Notes: generated by a model from the sequence alone, not told the origin. A stretch of 64,000 bases of DNA from Desulfobacteraceae bacterium (GCA_014237395.1 JABZFP010000007.1:164367-228366); one strand, 5' to 3'; positions 18,661 to 28,175 are shown, counted from the stretch's first letter. Numbers and translations: made by a program.

Positions 18661-19887
18661 ATGAAAAAGATTCTTAGGTTTTCAACCATTTGGCTCTTTA
18701 TGGGCGTGTTCTTATTTTCTTCCACCGTCATGGCCGCCGATACCCTACCGGTCGGGGTTCCGATTCCCATGACCGGATGGGCCGCAGGTTCCGGAGCGGA
18801 TTATTTCAAAGGGATCAAGATGGCCATCGACGAAATCAATGAATCGGGCGGCCTGCTGGGCAAGCAGCTCGAAATCATCCGATTCGACTCCAAAGGGTTT
18901 GAACCCGAAGTGGTGATGCAGGCCGCCGACTACCTCTGTGGCCAGAAGAACGTGGCCTCGGTGCATGCCGGTTGGGCCGGATGGGGTCAGGATGTCCGGG
19001 CCTACGGTAAATACGATGCGCCCTTTTTTGCGGACGACGGCTCCCAGGCAGCCGTGGACATCTTCAAGGAGGACCCGGCCAAGTATTACAATATCTATCA
19101 GACGACCGATGTCGGCGTGGAACAGGCCAAGAGCATGTTCCGGGCTCTGATGGCACTGCCTTACGAATACCCCAACAAAAAGGTGGTGATCATCAACACC
19201 GACGATTCCTGGGGTCTGGAAGTCGGCAATACCCTGGAAAAAAGTTTCAAGGAAAGCGGCTGGAAGGTGGCCAAGCGCGAGACCGTTCCCTACGGCATTA
19301 ACGAGTGGGGGGTGATTCTCTCCCAGATCCGCCGGATAAAACCGGCCCTCATTCACGTGGAAATCCCCAGTGGCCAGGAAAACATCACCTTTATTCAGCA
19401 GTTTCTGAAAAAACCGTCCAACGCGATCATAAGCCTCGGATGGGGCATCACCCCGCGTGAAGTCGTGGATGCCTTAGGAAATTCCGCCGACGGTATCGTG
19501 GGCGAGATGCCCAGCGGGCTGCCCGGACCCAAGGCCCCCAATGCGAAAGCCCAGGCCTGGGTGGACAAATTCGTGGGGCTATATGAGCATCAGGTGCCGG
19601 CCGGCGCCTGGATCGCCTATACCGCCGTAAAGGCATGGGCCCATGCCGTGGCGCAAGTGGGTGATGCCTATGACTTCAAGGCCGTGAACGCCTATATCAA
19701 AGAACATGGTTACGAGGGCGAATTGGGTCTGATCAAATGGGACCAGAACAATGTCCTCAGGGCCCAGTCGGGCGCACCGGTAGTGCACTACCAGGTGCAG
19801 GGCGGGGAACTGCAGCCCATTTTCACCGACCCGCCATTGACGCCTTACCAGGGCAGTCAATTTTTGACGCCGCCCTGGATCAAGTAG
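18661..19887 (+). CDS. Liv-type periplasmic substrate-binding protein
   Basis: A 408-residue type I periplasmic binding protein. The signal peptide MKKILRFSTIWLFMG... is cleaved around VMA-AD. The mature start LPVGVPIPMTGWAAGSG, with a small-residue loop that grips the substrate carboxylate, and DYFKGIKMAIDEINESGG are family features. The second lobe carries ALIHVEIPSGQ. AAAGGAA precedes the ATG. It is the last gene of the importer operon, followed by a 14-bp stem-loop. The neighbouring AOR, GMC and MBL genes suggest an organic acid, amide or alcohol-derived substrate rather than leucine (inference). Confidence 0.85.
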   Translation: MKKILRFSTIWLFMGVFLFSSTVMAADTLPVGVPIPMTGWAAGSGADYFKGIKMAIDEINESGGLLGKQLEIIRFDSKGFEPEVVMQAADYLCGQKNVASVHAGWAGWGQDVRAYGKYDAPFFADDGSQAAVDIFKEDPAKYYNIYQTTDVGVEQAKSMFRALMALPYEYPNKKVVIINTDDSWGLEVGNTLEKSFKESGWKVAKRETVPYGINEWGVILSQIRRIKPALIHVEIPSGQENITFIQQFLKKPSNAIISLGWGITPREVVDALGNSADGIVGEMPSGLPGPKAPNAKAQAWVDKFVGLYEHQVPAGAWIAYTAVKAWAHAVAQVGDAYDFKAVNAYIKEHGYEGELGLIKWDQNNVLRAQSGAPVVHYQVQGGELQPIFTDPPLTPYQGSQFLTPPWIK

Positions 19888-19937
19888 CACGATAAAGTAT
19901 GCAACCACCTGTTAAAACTGGTGGAAATACAGCCTTG

Positions 19938-19973
19938 CGAATGATCCGGACCCTATCGCGTCCGGATCATTCG
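19938..19973 (+). terminator. Strong stem-loop after the Liv operon
   Basis: A perfect 14-bp inverted repeat (CGAATGATCCGGAC and its complement) with an 8-base loop lies 50 bases past the binding-protein stop. No long T-run follows, so partial read-through into the AOR operon is possible. Confidence 0.6.
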
Positions 19974-20016
19974 TGTTACGGCCAATTTGAATACCGGGCA
20001 GTTTAGAAACAACCCC

Positions 20017-20451
20017 ATGACGCGGAAAATTTTTATCAGGACCCATTTCGACCTGTGCACGGGCTGCGAGCTGTGCCAGCTGGCGTGCAGCCAGCGCCTG
20101 CTGGGGGGATACAATCCGCACCGGGCCCTTCTGCGCATCGCGCATGCGCGCGAGAATCTCTACCACTTCCCGACGGTCTGCAGCCAGTGCACCAATCCCT
20201 ATTGCGCCACGGTTTGTCCGGTGGATGCCATTGAAAGAAATGCGGTTACCGGCGCCATGGTGGTCGATCACGACAAATGCGTGGCCTGCGGTCTGTGTCA
20301 TCGCTACTGTCCCGTTCAAATGATTTGGATCGACCCGGATTTGAAAAAGTCTGTCAAATGCGACCTCTGCGGGGGCGATCCTTGCTGCGTGAAGGCCTGC
20401 CCGACGGGTGCTTTAGAACTGGCAACAACCGGAGATGATCATGACGGCTGA
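20017..20451 (+). CDS. Polyferredoxin, HydN/AOR-associated, four 4Fe-4S sites
   Basis: A 144-residue electron carrier with four cysteine groups: CTGCELC, CSQCTNPYCATVCP, CVACGLCHRYCP and CDLCGGDPCCVKACP. This arrangement suits up to four 4Fe-4S clusters, as in HycB/HydN-type and AOR-associated subunits. The ATG at 20017 follows the terminator region; a TTG ten codons earlier is less likely. Its stop overlaps the aldehyde oxidoreductase start by 11 bases, so it is most likely the direct redox partner of that enzyme. It is cytoplasmic, with no Tat signal. Confidence 0.9.
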   Translation: MTRKIFIRTHFDLCTGCELCQLACSQRLLGGYNPHRALLRIAHARENLYHFPTVCSQCTNPYCATVCPVDAIERNAVTGAMVVDHDKCVACGLCHRYCPVQMIWIDPDLKKSVKCDLCGGDPCCVKACPTGALELATTGDDHDG

Positions 20452-22336
20452 CGGTTATATGGGGCGCTTCCTGGTGGCCGATCTGACCCGCACCGAGGCT
20501 TGGAGCGTGCCGCTGCCCGCCTGGCTGCGGGAGGGGTTTGTCGGCGGCAAGGGGTTTGGCGCCCGGCTGCTTTGCGACCTGGTGCCGTCCGGTGCGGATC
20601 CGCTGGGGCCCGAAAACGTCATCATGTTTATGACCGGTCCGCTCACCGCCACGGCGGCACCCAGTATGCGGGCCTGCGTGGTCACCAAATCGCCTTTGAC
20701 CGGCATCTATCTGGATTCTTTTTTCGGGGGCCGTTTCGGGCCGGAAATCAAATACGCCGGCTACGACGGCCTTATCGTTACCGGTCGTGCGGCCCACCCG
20801 ACCATTCTTGCGATACAGGACGACCAGGTGCTGTTTCACCCGGCCGGATCGATATGGGGAACGGACGCCCTGACGGCCAATGCCCGGGTCAAAGCAGAAC
20901 TCGACGCGCCCGAAGCCCGGGTCGTGACCATCGGCCAAGCCGGAGAAAACCAGGTCGGGTTTGCTCTCATCAGTTGCGAATACAATCGGCAGGCGGGTCG
21001 GGGCGGCGCCGGGGCGGTCATGGGCGCCAAGAACCTCAAGGCGATCGCCGTGACAGGCCGTCGGCTGGTCAGGGTGCACGACCCGGTCGCTTTCGACGCG
21101 GCCTGTCGGCGGGCCGCAGCGGATATTGCCGCCAGCGACGCATGTTCGGCCCTCACCGACAGCGGCACCAGCAATGCGGTGCCCTGGTCCAATACGGTCG
21201 GCACCCTGCCTTTCCGCAATCACTTCGACCAGGTGGATGCCAAAGCGGATCGCCTTGGTGATGAAGGGCAGAAAAAGCATCTTTTTCTGGGCAAGGCCGC
21301 CTGCCACGGCTGCCCCATCCGTTGCAGCCAGATGGGGGCTGTGCGGACCGGCCGATACGCTCACATGATCACGGATATTGTCGAATACGAGTCGGCGGCG
21401 CTCATGGGAAGCAATCTCGACATCCATGATGTGCGCGCCGTGGCCCACCTGGTGAAGCTTTGTGATCGATACGGGTTGGACAGCATGTCCACCGGGGTTG
21501 TGATCGCCTTCGCCTTCGAGGCCGTGGAGAAAAAGGTGTTGTCTTCTCCGGCCGGTGTCACCCTGGCTTTCGGCAGCGTGGACGGCGCCGAATACCTGAT
21601 TCGCGCCATCGCCCGGCAGGAGGATGAGCTGGGACGGCTGCTGGGCCAGGGCGTCAAGCGCGCCGCCGTTCAGTTGGGAAAGGGCAGCGAGGCCTATGCC
21701 CTGCACGTGAAAGGGTTGGAAGTTCCCGGCTGGGCGCCCCGGGGCACCCCGGGGATGGGATTGGCCTACATGACGGCCGATCGTGGCGCGTGCCACCAGA
21801 GAGGGTTTATGGTGGCTTACGAAGTGGGGGGGGAGAAGTTCCAGGGGCGGCCCGTCGACACGTATAGCCTTGCCCAAAAGGCGGAAATCCTGAAAGACCG
21901 CCAGGATTATCTCGCCGGACTGGACGCTCTTGTGAAATGTGATTTCGGCGCATTTGGGGTGACGTCCGCGCATTATGCCGAAATGTTCAATGCCGCCACG
22001 GGGCGTGACGTGGCGCCTTCGTTTTTTAACGAAGTCGGGGAACGGATCTGGAACCAGGTGCGGCTGTTTAACCTGGATGAGGGCCTCGATGCCCGCGACG
22101 ACCGACTTCCCCGGCGGTTTGTGGACGAGCCGCTGCCCAGCGGGCCCCACAAGGGCCGACGGATCAGTGACGAGGATATGGACGTGCTGCTGACCGACTA
22201 CTACTGCTTGCGGGGGTGGGATTCGGACGGCCGGCCGCGTGCGGCAAAACTTGCCGCGCTGGGACTGCAGCCATCCCAGCGGTTTGAAGTGGGGGCGCCC
22301 CCGCGGCCGCTATCGCCACCAACGCGCGACAGGTGA
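20441..22336 (+). CDS. Aldehyde:ferredoxin oxidoreductase (tungsten type)
   Basis: A 631-residue AOR-family enzyme that oxidises aldehydes to carboxylates using a tungsten- or molybdenum-bis-pterin and one 4Fe-4S cluster. Visible marks are FGGRFGPEIKYAGYDGLI, the pterin-binding GRGGAGAVMGAKNLKAIAV, the cluster ligands CHGCPIRC with a fourth Cys in LVKCDFGAF, and the terminal YYCLRGWDSDGRP. The ATG at 20441 has GGAG six bases upstream. The length is normal for the family. It is coupled to the polyferredoxin gene and followed by a GMC oxidoreductase, which could supply the aldehyde. Confidence 0.93.
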   Translation: MTADGYMGRFLVADLTRTEAWSVPLPAWLREGFVGGKGFGARLLCDLVPSGADPLGPENVIMFMTGPLTATAAPSMRACVVTKSPLTGIYLDSFFGGRFGPEIKYAGYDGLIVTGRAAHPTILAIQDDQVLFHPAGSIWGTDALTANARVKAELDAPEARVVTIGQAGENQVGFALISCEYNRQAGRGGAGAVMGAKNLKAIAVTGRRLVRVHDPVAFDAACRRAAADIAASDACSALTDSGTSNAVPWSNTVGTLPFRNHFDQVDAKADRLGDEGQKKHLFLGKAACHGCPIRCSQMGAVRTGRYAHMITDIVEYESAALMGSNLDIHDVRAVAHLVKLCDRYGLDSMSTGVVIAFAFEAVEKKVLSSPAGVTLAFGSVDGAEYLIRAIARQEDELGRLLGQGVKRAAVQLGKGSEAYALHVKGLEVPGWAPRGTPGMGLAYMTADRGACHQRGFMVAYEVGGEKFQGRPVDTYSLAQKAEILKDRQDYLAGLDALVKCDFGAFGVTSAHYAEMFNAATGRDVAPSFFNEVGERIWNQVRLFNLDEGLDARDDRLPRRFVDEPLPSGPHKGRRISDEDMDVLLTDYYCLRGWDSDGRPRAAKLAALGLQPSQRFEVGAPPRPLSPPTRDR

Positions 22337-22457
22337 GCGCACACGGGTAGCGCCGCGGTTTTACATGTATCGATGTCGCCGGTCTGCACTATCATCCGGC
22401 CGGCTTGGTTTGACTGGAGAGGGCGGGTTTGCAGCCCGCCTATTGCAAGGAGAAAAA

Positions 22458-24122
22458 ATGGTGTCAAAAAAGTATGATTTCATCATCGTGGGGGGCGGCT
22501 CGGCCGGTTGTGCCCTGGCCAACCGCCTGAGCACCAACCCCGCCAACCGGGTGCTGGTGCTGGAAGCCGGACGGCCGGACTATATCTGGGATATCTTCAT
22601 CCACATGCCCGCCGGTCTCACGGTCCCACTGGGTAACAAGCTTTACGACTGGTGCTATCATTCCGAGCCCGAGCCCCACATGCAAAACCGGCGAGTGTTC
22701 CACGGCCGGGGTAAAGTGCTGGGGGGCTCCAGCAGTATCAACGGCATGATCTATATTCGCGGCAATGCCATGGATTATGAGAAATGGGCGGCGGACGACG
22801 GCATGCAAAACTGGGACTACGCCCACAACCTGCCCTATTTCAAACGGGCGGAAACCCGCCTCATCGGCGCTGACGAATACCATGGCTTCACCGGTCCTCT
22901 GGCCCTGGAAACCGGTCCTTGCCAAAATCCTTTGTTTCAAGCGTTCTTCAAGGCCGCGCAGCAGGCCGGATACCCGATGACCAGCGATGTCAATGGGTAT
23001 CAGCAGGAAGGCATCGGGCCTTTTGACCGCAACATCAACCGGGGCCGCCGCTTGAGTGCGGCCCGCGCCTACCTGCACCCGGTGAAGCGCCGACCCAACC
23101 TGGATGTCGTCTGCCGGGCACTCACCACCCGGATTCTCTTTAACGGGAAAAAGGCGGTGGGCCTCGAGTTTGCCAAAGGCAAATCCCTCCAAAAGGTTTA
23201 TGGCGGGGAGATCATCTGTTGCAGCGGGGCCATCAACTCGCCCCAACTGCTTCAGCTTTCCGGTGTGGGCAACGGTAAAGAGCTGGCCTCACTGGGCATC
23301 GACGTGGTCTGCGATCTGCCCGGCGTGGGCGAGAACATGCAGGATCATCTGGAAGTTTATGTCCAGTATGCCTGTAAGAAGCCGGTGTCCGAATACCCGG
23401 CGCTCCTGTGGTACAACAAGCCCTGGGTCGGTTTTCAATGGCTTTTTCAGCGCAAAGGGGCTGCCGCCACCAATCATTTCGAAGCCGGGGGATTCATCCG
23501 GACCAATGATTCGGTGGCCTACCCCAACATCCAATTCCATTTTCTGCCGGTGGCGATACGCTATGACGGCTCCTCGCCCCAGCAAGGCCATGGCTATCAA
23601 GTGCATGTCGGCCCCGTGAACTCCGACGCCATGGGGACGGTCAAAATCGTTTCCACGAACCCCAGGGACTATCCGGCGCTGCGGTTCAACTACCTTTCCA
23701 CTGAAAAAGACCGCCGGGAATGGGTCGAGGCGATCCGCTGCACCCGCGACATCATGAACCAGCCGGCCTTCGAGGCCTTCAATGGCGGCGAGCTTTCCCC
23801 CGGCCCCGGGGTTGAAACCGATCAGGAAATTCTTGACTGGGTGGCGGCCGACGGCGAAACGGCGCTGCATCCTTCGTGCACCTGTAAAATGGGCAAAGAC
23901 CCCATGGCCGTGGTGGATCCGGACAGCATGAAGGTTCACGGACTGAAAAACCTGCGCATTGTAGATGCATCGGTCATGCCTTACGTGACCAACGGCAACA
24001 TCTACGCACCGGTGATGATGATCGCCGAAAAGGCCGCCGACATCATTTTGGGCAATACGCTCTTGCCGCCGTCGAGCGCCGCCTGGTATCGTCACCAAAC
24101 GGTCTCCGACCCGGAAGCGTAG
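22458..24122 (+). CDS. GMC-family oxidoreductase, choline dehydrogenase-like
   Basis: A 554-residue flavoprotein with the FAD Rossmann motif VGGGSAGCALANRL near residue 10, the GMC signature GKVLGGSSSINGMIYIRG near 90, a second signature GAINSPQLLQLSG near 260 and the catalytic His region LHPSCTCKMG near 475. It oxidises a primary alcohol or choline-like substrate to an aldehyde. The open frame reaches 22239, but AAGGAG and an ATG at 22458 mark the start. It lies 120 bases after AOR on the same strand. GMC enzymes are more typical of aerobes, so an FAD dehydrogenase passing electrons to quinone or ETF seems likelier here than an oxidase (inference). Confidence 0.92.
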   Translation: MVSKKYDFIIVGGGSAGCALANRLSTNPANRVLVLEAGRPDYIWDIFIHMPAGLTVPLGNKLYDWCYHSEPEPHMQNRRVFHGRGKVLGGSSSINGMIYIRGNAMDYEKWAADDGMQNWDYAHNLPYFKRAETRLIGADEYHGFTGPLALETGPCQNPLFQAFFKAAQQAGYPMTSDVNGYQQEGIGPFDRNINRGRRLSAARAYLHPVKRRPNLDVVCRALTTRILFNGKKAVGLEFAKGKSLQKVYGGEIICCSGAINSPQLLQLSGVGNGKELASLGIDVVCDLPGVGENMQDHLEVYVQYACKKPVSEYPALLWYNKPWVGFQWLFQRKGAAATNHFEAGGFIRTNDSVAYPNIQFHFLPVAIRYDGSSPQQGHGYQVHVGPVNSDAMGTVKIVSTNPRDYPALRFNYLSTEKDRREWVEAIRCTRDIMNQPAFEAFNGGELSPGPGVETDQEILDWVAADGETALHPSCTCKMGKDPMAVVDPDSMKVHGLKNLRIVDASVMPYVTNGNIYAPVMMIAEKAADIILGNTLLPPSSAAWYRHQTVSDPEA

Positions 24123-24170
24123 ATCGTGGACCAGGTCAAACACGCACGCGCCTAAAATGGAAAGCACGGC

Positions 24171-25142
24171 ATGCCCCAGGAAATTGAGAAGGATTTGTAT
24201 CGGATCGAGATTCCGCTGCCGGAAACGCCACTCAAATATCTGAATGCCTATGTGATCCGCGGCCGTGACCGACACCTGCTGGTCGACACCGGCTTGAACC
24301 ACGACGAATGTTTGGCGGCCTTGCGCGACGGTTTGGCAGCGATCGATGTGGACCTGGCGGATACGGATATCTTTATTACCCACCTGCACGCCGATCACTT
24401 CGGGCTGGTGTCGCGGCTGGCCGCGGACCGCACGCGGGTTTATTTCAACCGGCCGGATGCCGAGATTATCGAGAGCTGGGAAGGGTTCGGTCCCATGCTG
24501 GCGTATGCCGGCCACCACGGGTTTCCGGTGGATCGGCTGCGGGCCGCACTGAAAGCGCACCCCGGCAGCCGGTTCGGCACCGACTGGGTGCCGCCGCTGC
24601 AGATCCTGTCCGAGGGGGATGCCATCACCGTCGGTGATTATGTCTGGCAGTGCGTCGAGACGCCCGGCCATACCGTGGGGCACACCTGCCTCTATGACCC
24701 TTCCCGCAAGCTTCTTATCGCGGGGGACCATCTGTTGATCGACATCACCCCGAACATTCAATGCTGGTCGGACACGCAGGATCCCCTGCGGCACTACCTG
24801 GCAAGCCTCGACAAAGTCGACGCCATGGACGTGAGGCTCGTGCTGCCCGGACATCGCCGGCTGTTTGCCGATCATCACCGCCGTATCAGCGAACTCAAAA
24901 ACCATCACCAGGAGCGCCTGGCGGAAGTCGTGACCCTCCTGGCAGGCGGCCCTTTTAATGCCTACGAGACCGCCGCCCGCATGACCTGGGATCTCCAGGC
25001 TCCCAGCTGGTCGGATTTTCCGGTGGCCCAGCAGTGGTTCGCAACCGGTGAGGCCCTGGCCCACCTGCGCTATCTGGAGGAAGCGGGCCGGATTAGCCGC
25101 CGGACCGACCGGGACATCGTGCGTTTTTCGCCAATGCCATAA
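24171..25142 (+). CDS. Metallo-beta-lactamase-fold hydrolase
   Basis: A 323-residue cytoplasmic MBL-fold protein with the two-metal signature THLHADHFG near residue 66, then PGHTVGHTC, AGDHLL and LPGH further on. A C-terminal helical extension of about 100 residues resembles the winged-helix-like tail of LACTB2-type members. It probably hydrolyses a thioester, lactone or similar ester. It follows the GMC gene by 48 bases, so it may act in the same pathway, for example on a CoA thioester, but no substrate can be named. Confidence 0.87.
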   Translation: MPQEIEKDLYRIEIPLPETPLKYLNAYVIRGRDRHLLVDTGLNHDECLAALRDGLAAIDVDLADTDIFITHLHADHFGLVSRLAADRTRVYFNRPDAEIIESWEGFGPMLAYAGHHGFPVDRLRAALKAHPGSRFGTDWVPPLQILSEGDAITVGDYVWQCVETPGHTVGHTCLYDPSRKLLIAGDHLLIDITPNIQCWSDTQDPLRHYLASLDKVDAMDVRLVLPGHRRLFADHHRRISELKNHHQERLAEVVTLLAGGPFNAYETAARMTWDLQAPSWSDFPVAQQWFATGEALAHLRYLEEAGRISRRTDRDIVRFSPMP

Positions 25143-25191
25143 TGATGGACGTCATTCGGACGCGATCCGGTGTGGCGGAGAGGATCTTGAT

Positions 25192-25659
25192 TTGCTTCAT
25201 ATTATCGTCGATGCGGATGCCTGCCCTGTCAAAAAAGAAATCTATCGTGTGGCCGGCCGCTATCAGCTGAATGTCACCCTGGTGGCCAATGCCTGGATGC
25301 GTGTTCCCAATGAACGCTGGATCACCCTTGAAGTCGTCGGGGATCGATTCGACGCGGCCGATGATTGGATTGCGGAAAACGTGCAGGCGCATGACATCGT
25401 GGTCACGGCGGATATCCCCCTTGCCAGCCGCTGCCTGGCGAAAGGTGCCCGTGTGCTGGGACCGACGGGGAAGCCATTTACGGAAGACAACATCGGTTCG
25501 GCCGTTGCAACGCGGGAATTGCTGGCCGGGCTCCGCGCGGCCGGTGAAATCACCGGCGGGCCGCCGCCGCTGCAAAAAAATGACCGATCCCGTTTCCTGC
25601 AACAACTCGACAACGTGATCCAATCCATTCGTCGCGCGCATCCAGGCGATCAGGCCTGA
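25192..25659 (+). CDS. YaiI/YqxD-family protein (DUF188)
   Basis: A 155-residue protein of the YaiI/YqxD family, close to the usual 150. The family signature IVDADACPVKKEIY starts at residue 4, and VTADIPLASRCLAKGA and PTGKPFTEDNIG follow. The fold is PIN-like with conserved acidic residues, but the biochemical role is not established. The start is a TTG with GAGAGG eight bases upstream. The frame continues upstream into the MBL gene but only as overlap. It is cytoplasmic and probably cotranscribed. Confidence 0.88.
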   Translation: MLHIIVDADACPVKKEIYRVAGRYQLNVTLVANAWMRVPNERWITLEVVGDRFDAADDWIAENVQAHDIVVTADIPLASRCLAKGARVLGPTGKPFTEDNIGSAVATRELLAGLRAAGEITGGPPPLQKNDRSRFLQQLDNVIQSIRRAHPGDQA

Positions 25660-25717
25660 CCGGACGCCGCCGGAGTCGCGGGGTCTATTGGCAGCGCGGG
25701 ATTCTGAGGAGATGTTT

Positions 25718-26143
25718 ATGGACGAACATACTTATGCCGGATTCTGGATACGGACGGGGGCGGCCCTCATCGATTCGGTCCTGATGCTGGTAATCCTTAT
25801 ACCGGCAATTACCCTTATCTATGGAAAAACCTATTGGGACAGCGATGTCTTCATCCATGGCGTCTGGGATGTGGTCTTCAACTACATTTTACCGGCCATG
25901 GCCATCATTCTGTTTTGGCACTACAAATCAGCGACCCCGGGGAAAATGGTAACCGGGCTTGCGATCGTGGATGCCCAAACGGGCGGCAAGCCCTCCACCG
26001 CACAATTGATTATACGCTACCTGGGATACTATATTGCCAGCATCCCGCTATTGCTTGGCATCATTTGGGTTGGCTTCGATAAACGGAAACAGGGCTGGCA
26101 TGACAAGATGGCGGGGACCGTGGTCATCCGGCGGCGGCGATAG
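25718..26143 (+). CDS. RDD-family membrane protein
   Basis: A 141-residue integral membrane protein with three or four helices. It carries the RDD-family pattern: YAGFWIRTGAALIDSV at the start (Arg, Asp), then ATPGKMVTGLAIVDAQTG and a terminal RKQGWHDKMAGTVVI. Some family members have been linked to ion antiport, but most are uncharacterised. The ATG at 25718 has TGAGGAG six bases upstream; another ATG lies two codons earlier. It is the last gene before a repeat-rich noncoding stretch. Confidence 0.85.
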   Translation: MDEHTYAGFWIRTGAALIDSVLMLVILIPAITLIYGKTYWDSDVFIHGVWDVVFNYILPAMAIILFWHYKSATPGKMVTGLAIVDAQTGGKPSTAQLIIRYLGYYIASIPLLLGIIWVGFDKRKQGWHDKMAGTVVIRRRR

Positions 26144-26200
26144 AAGTGTCGTAACGGTGGTGGTCAGGCACGCTTCATTTTCTTTCATGTGAGAAGAAAA

Positions 26201-26330
26201 GATGAGTTCGAAATATGTCGCTAAGGTAATCCTTTCGTCATCCCCGCGCAGGCGGGGATCCAGTTATTTCAATGGGATCTGGACTCCCGCCGGCGCGGGA
26301 GTGACGGCTTCAGGACGTTACGATTTCATC
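26201..26330 (+). repeat. Dispersed palindromic repeat, copy A
   Basis: Two nested GC-rich hairpins (CCCCGC...GCGGGG and CTCCCGCC...GGCGCGGGAG) form a roughly 110-130 base unit starting GATGAGTTC. A second copy lies in inverse orientation near 58207-58342 and matches over the core, the outer GATGAGTTC arm and the GGCTTCAGG arm. No protein is encoded. It looks like a REP- or MITE-like dispersed element. Confidence 0.8.
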
Positions 26331-26756
26331 AAGAAAACGAAGCAAAAGAAAGCGCCCTTGTCCCGCTTAATCCTGCGCGTCGCCAAACCGGGCGAGGCAG
26401 CAAGGATCATGCAGTCAGGCAAGGTGTCAAGCGCAGCGAGGCGCGCAGCAATCGTCAGATTGTGAGCACCCGAGCAAGCTTGAGAACACAGCATGGCGGC
26501 ATGAGACGCCGCTGAATCGTTTGGTTTCGGCTGGAGCGCGCGGTTACTCGCCCGCCGGGTAGCGGGCTCAGACAGTCCGCGCGCTTTTTTCCGACCGTCC
26601 CGCCGATGCTCGGCGCGGGACAAAGGGAAAGAAGAAAACCAAAAGCGAAAAAGCCGCTTTTAAGCCCCTATCGAGGGGAATGCGCTAAAATTTTACGATC
26701 TGCTGGACGCGTTTCGATTGAGACCAATATGCCGGCGATCATTATGGCGTCGTAAG
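26331..26756. other. Noncoding stretch with a structured terminator
   Basis: About 425 bases between repeat A and the aminotransferase terminator. It is GC-rich with several short inverted repeats, and its possible frames are Arg/Ser/Ala-rich with no family resemblance. It includes the terminator-like structure at 26535-26590. I see no gene; it may be a decayed mobile or repeated sequence. Confidence 0.45.
26535..26590 (+). terminator. Branched stem-loop with T-run
   Basis: AGCGCGCGG pairs with CCGCGCGCT, enclosing an inner GCCCGC/GCGGGC hairpin, and is followed by TTTTTT. It would stop a plus-strand transcript from the RDD gene or from an unannotated RNA. Confidence 0.55.
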
Positions 26757-26804
26757 AACAAGATTGGCCCGCCACAGCAGGACTGTGGGCGGGCCAATCT
26801 TGTT
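26757..26804 (-). terminator. Terminator of the aminotransferase operon
   Basis: A perfect 17-bp inverted repeat (AACAAGATTGGCCCGCC and its complement) with a 14-base loop lies 18 bases beyond the aminotransferase stop. Confidence 0.8.
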
Positions 26805-26822
26805 TGAAGGGCAGGTGTAGAC

Positions 26823-28175
26823 CTATACCTCGCTGAATGCGATATCCAGCACCTCGATCATAAAATCGACATCCGGTTTGGTCAGGCACATGGGCGGTTT
26901 GATGCGCAGGACGTTGCCGAAGAACCCGCCTTTGCCGATCAGCAGACCGAGTGTCTTGGCGCGTTCCCAGACCCGGATGCATTCCTGGGTGGCCGCTTCC
27001 TTGGTGCCGCGGTCCTTGACCAGTTCGATGCCGGTCATCAATCCCTTGCCGCGCACATCCCCGATGATATCGTGCTTGGCCATCAGTCGCTGGAAACCTT
27101 CCAGCAAATACCCGCCGACCTCCAGGCAGTTCTGCTGCAGGTTTTCGCGTTCCATGACTTCCAGGACCGCTTTGCCGATGGCGCAGGACACCGGGTTGCC
27201 GCCGAAAGTGTTGAAGTGAATGCGGCCTACCATGGACTCGGCGATCGCGGGCGTGGTAACGACGGCGGCCAGCGGAGCGCCGTTGCCGATGCCTTTGGCC
27301 ATGGTCACGATATCCGGCATGACGCCCTGGGTTTCGAAGCCCCAGAAAGCCTCCCCGGTGCGACCGAAGCCGGTCTGCACTTCGTCGCAGATGCACACGC
27401 CGCCGGCCGCGCGAACGTGTTCATAGGCGTTTTTCAGATAACCGTCCGGATAGACCACGCTGCCGCCGACGCCCTGGATAGCCTCGGCAAAAAAACCGGC
27501 CACTTGCCCCGACGTAGCATGCCGGATCACGCTTTGGATATCGGCGGCATACTTGGCCCCGGCATCCGGATCGTCTCGGCCCCAGGGGCCGTGGTAGGGA
27601 TCGGCCACGACCGCATGGTGAACGCCGAAACTGTGGGGGTAGTTATACTTCCAGGTACTGTGAGCGGTCAGGCCCATGGTGGAGGCGCTGCCGCCGTGGT
27701 AGGCGTTGCGCAGGGCGATGAGATCGTAATTACCGGTGTAAAGCCGCGCCATCAGCATGGCCAGGTCGTTGGCTTCCGAGCCGGAATTGACAAAATAGCA
27801 GACGCTCAGGTCGCCCGGCATCTTGTCGGCCAGCATTTTCCCGTACGCGGCAATGGTGGGATGGTAGTAAATGGTGGTGGTGTGCTGAAGAAGGTCCAGC
27901 TGTTCCTTGGCCTTTTGCAATACATAAGGATGGCTGTGGCCGACACTGACGGTGACGATGCCGCCGAAGCCGTCCAGGTAGCGCCGACCGGTTTCATCGT
28001 AAAGGTATTGCATGGAACCTTCCACGATCATCAGGGGTTCCTTGTAATAGGTCAGCAGGGCCGGTGAAAGATAGCGCTGGCGCAGGGCCGCGACTTCCGC
28101 GATGGTCGGCCCCTCATACGGCCGGGGCTGGTGGTCATGGGGCGGCAATTGGGGCAGGGCAGTATTGGTGGACAT
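26823..28175 (-). CDS. Class III aminotransferase, AGXT2-like
   Basis: A 450-residue PLP enzyme of fold type I, class III. The PLP Lys lies in TMAKGIGNG near residue 291. [22 protein letters not shown] and [12 protein letters not shown] are present. The overall pattern fits alanine-glyoxylate aminotransferase 2 / 3-aminoisobutyrate-pyruvate transaminases, which move an amino group from beta-alanine, 3-aminoisobutyrate or similar to pyruvate or glyoxylate. GGGAGA precedes the ATG. It ends an operon with a ferritin-like gene and a methylmalonate-semialdehyde dehydrogenase; the two enzymes would act one after the other. The exact donor is inferred from this context. Confidence 0.9.
   Translation of the reverse strand: MSTNTALPQLPPHDHQPRPYEGPTIAEVAALRQRYLSPALLTYYKEPLMIVEGSMQYLYDETGRRYLDGFGGIVTVSVGHSHPYVLQKAKEQLDLLQHTTTIYYHPTIAAYGKMLADKMPGDLSVCYFVNSGSEANDLAMLMARLYTGNYDLIALRNAYHGGSASTMGLTAHSTWKYNYPHSFGVHHAVVADPYHGPWGRDDPDAGAKYAADIQSVIRHATSGQVAGFFAEAIQGVGGSVVYPDGYLKNAYEHVRAAGGVCICDEVQTGFGRTGEAFWGFETQGVMPDIVTMAKGIGNGAPLAAVVTTPAIAESMVGRIHFNTFGGNPVSCAIGKAVLEVMERENLQQNCLEVGGYLLEGFQRLMAKHDIIGDVRGKGLMTGIELVKDRGTKEAATQECIRVWERAKTLGLLIGKGGFFGNVLRIKPPMCLTKPDVDFMIEVLDIAFSEV

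Noticed and set aside
20354..22150. Minus-strand frame of 598 codons
   Set aside because: Antisense shadow of the AOR gene; no family pattern.
23289..25064. Minus-strand frame of 591 codons
   Set aside because: Covers the GMC and MBL genes in antisense; no domain recognised.
26668..27396. Minus-strand frame overlapping the aminotransferase
   Set aside because: Frame-shifted shadow of the aminotransferase that runs into its terminator.
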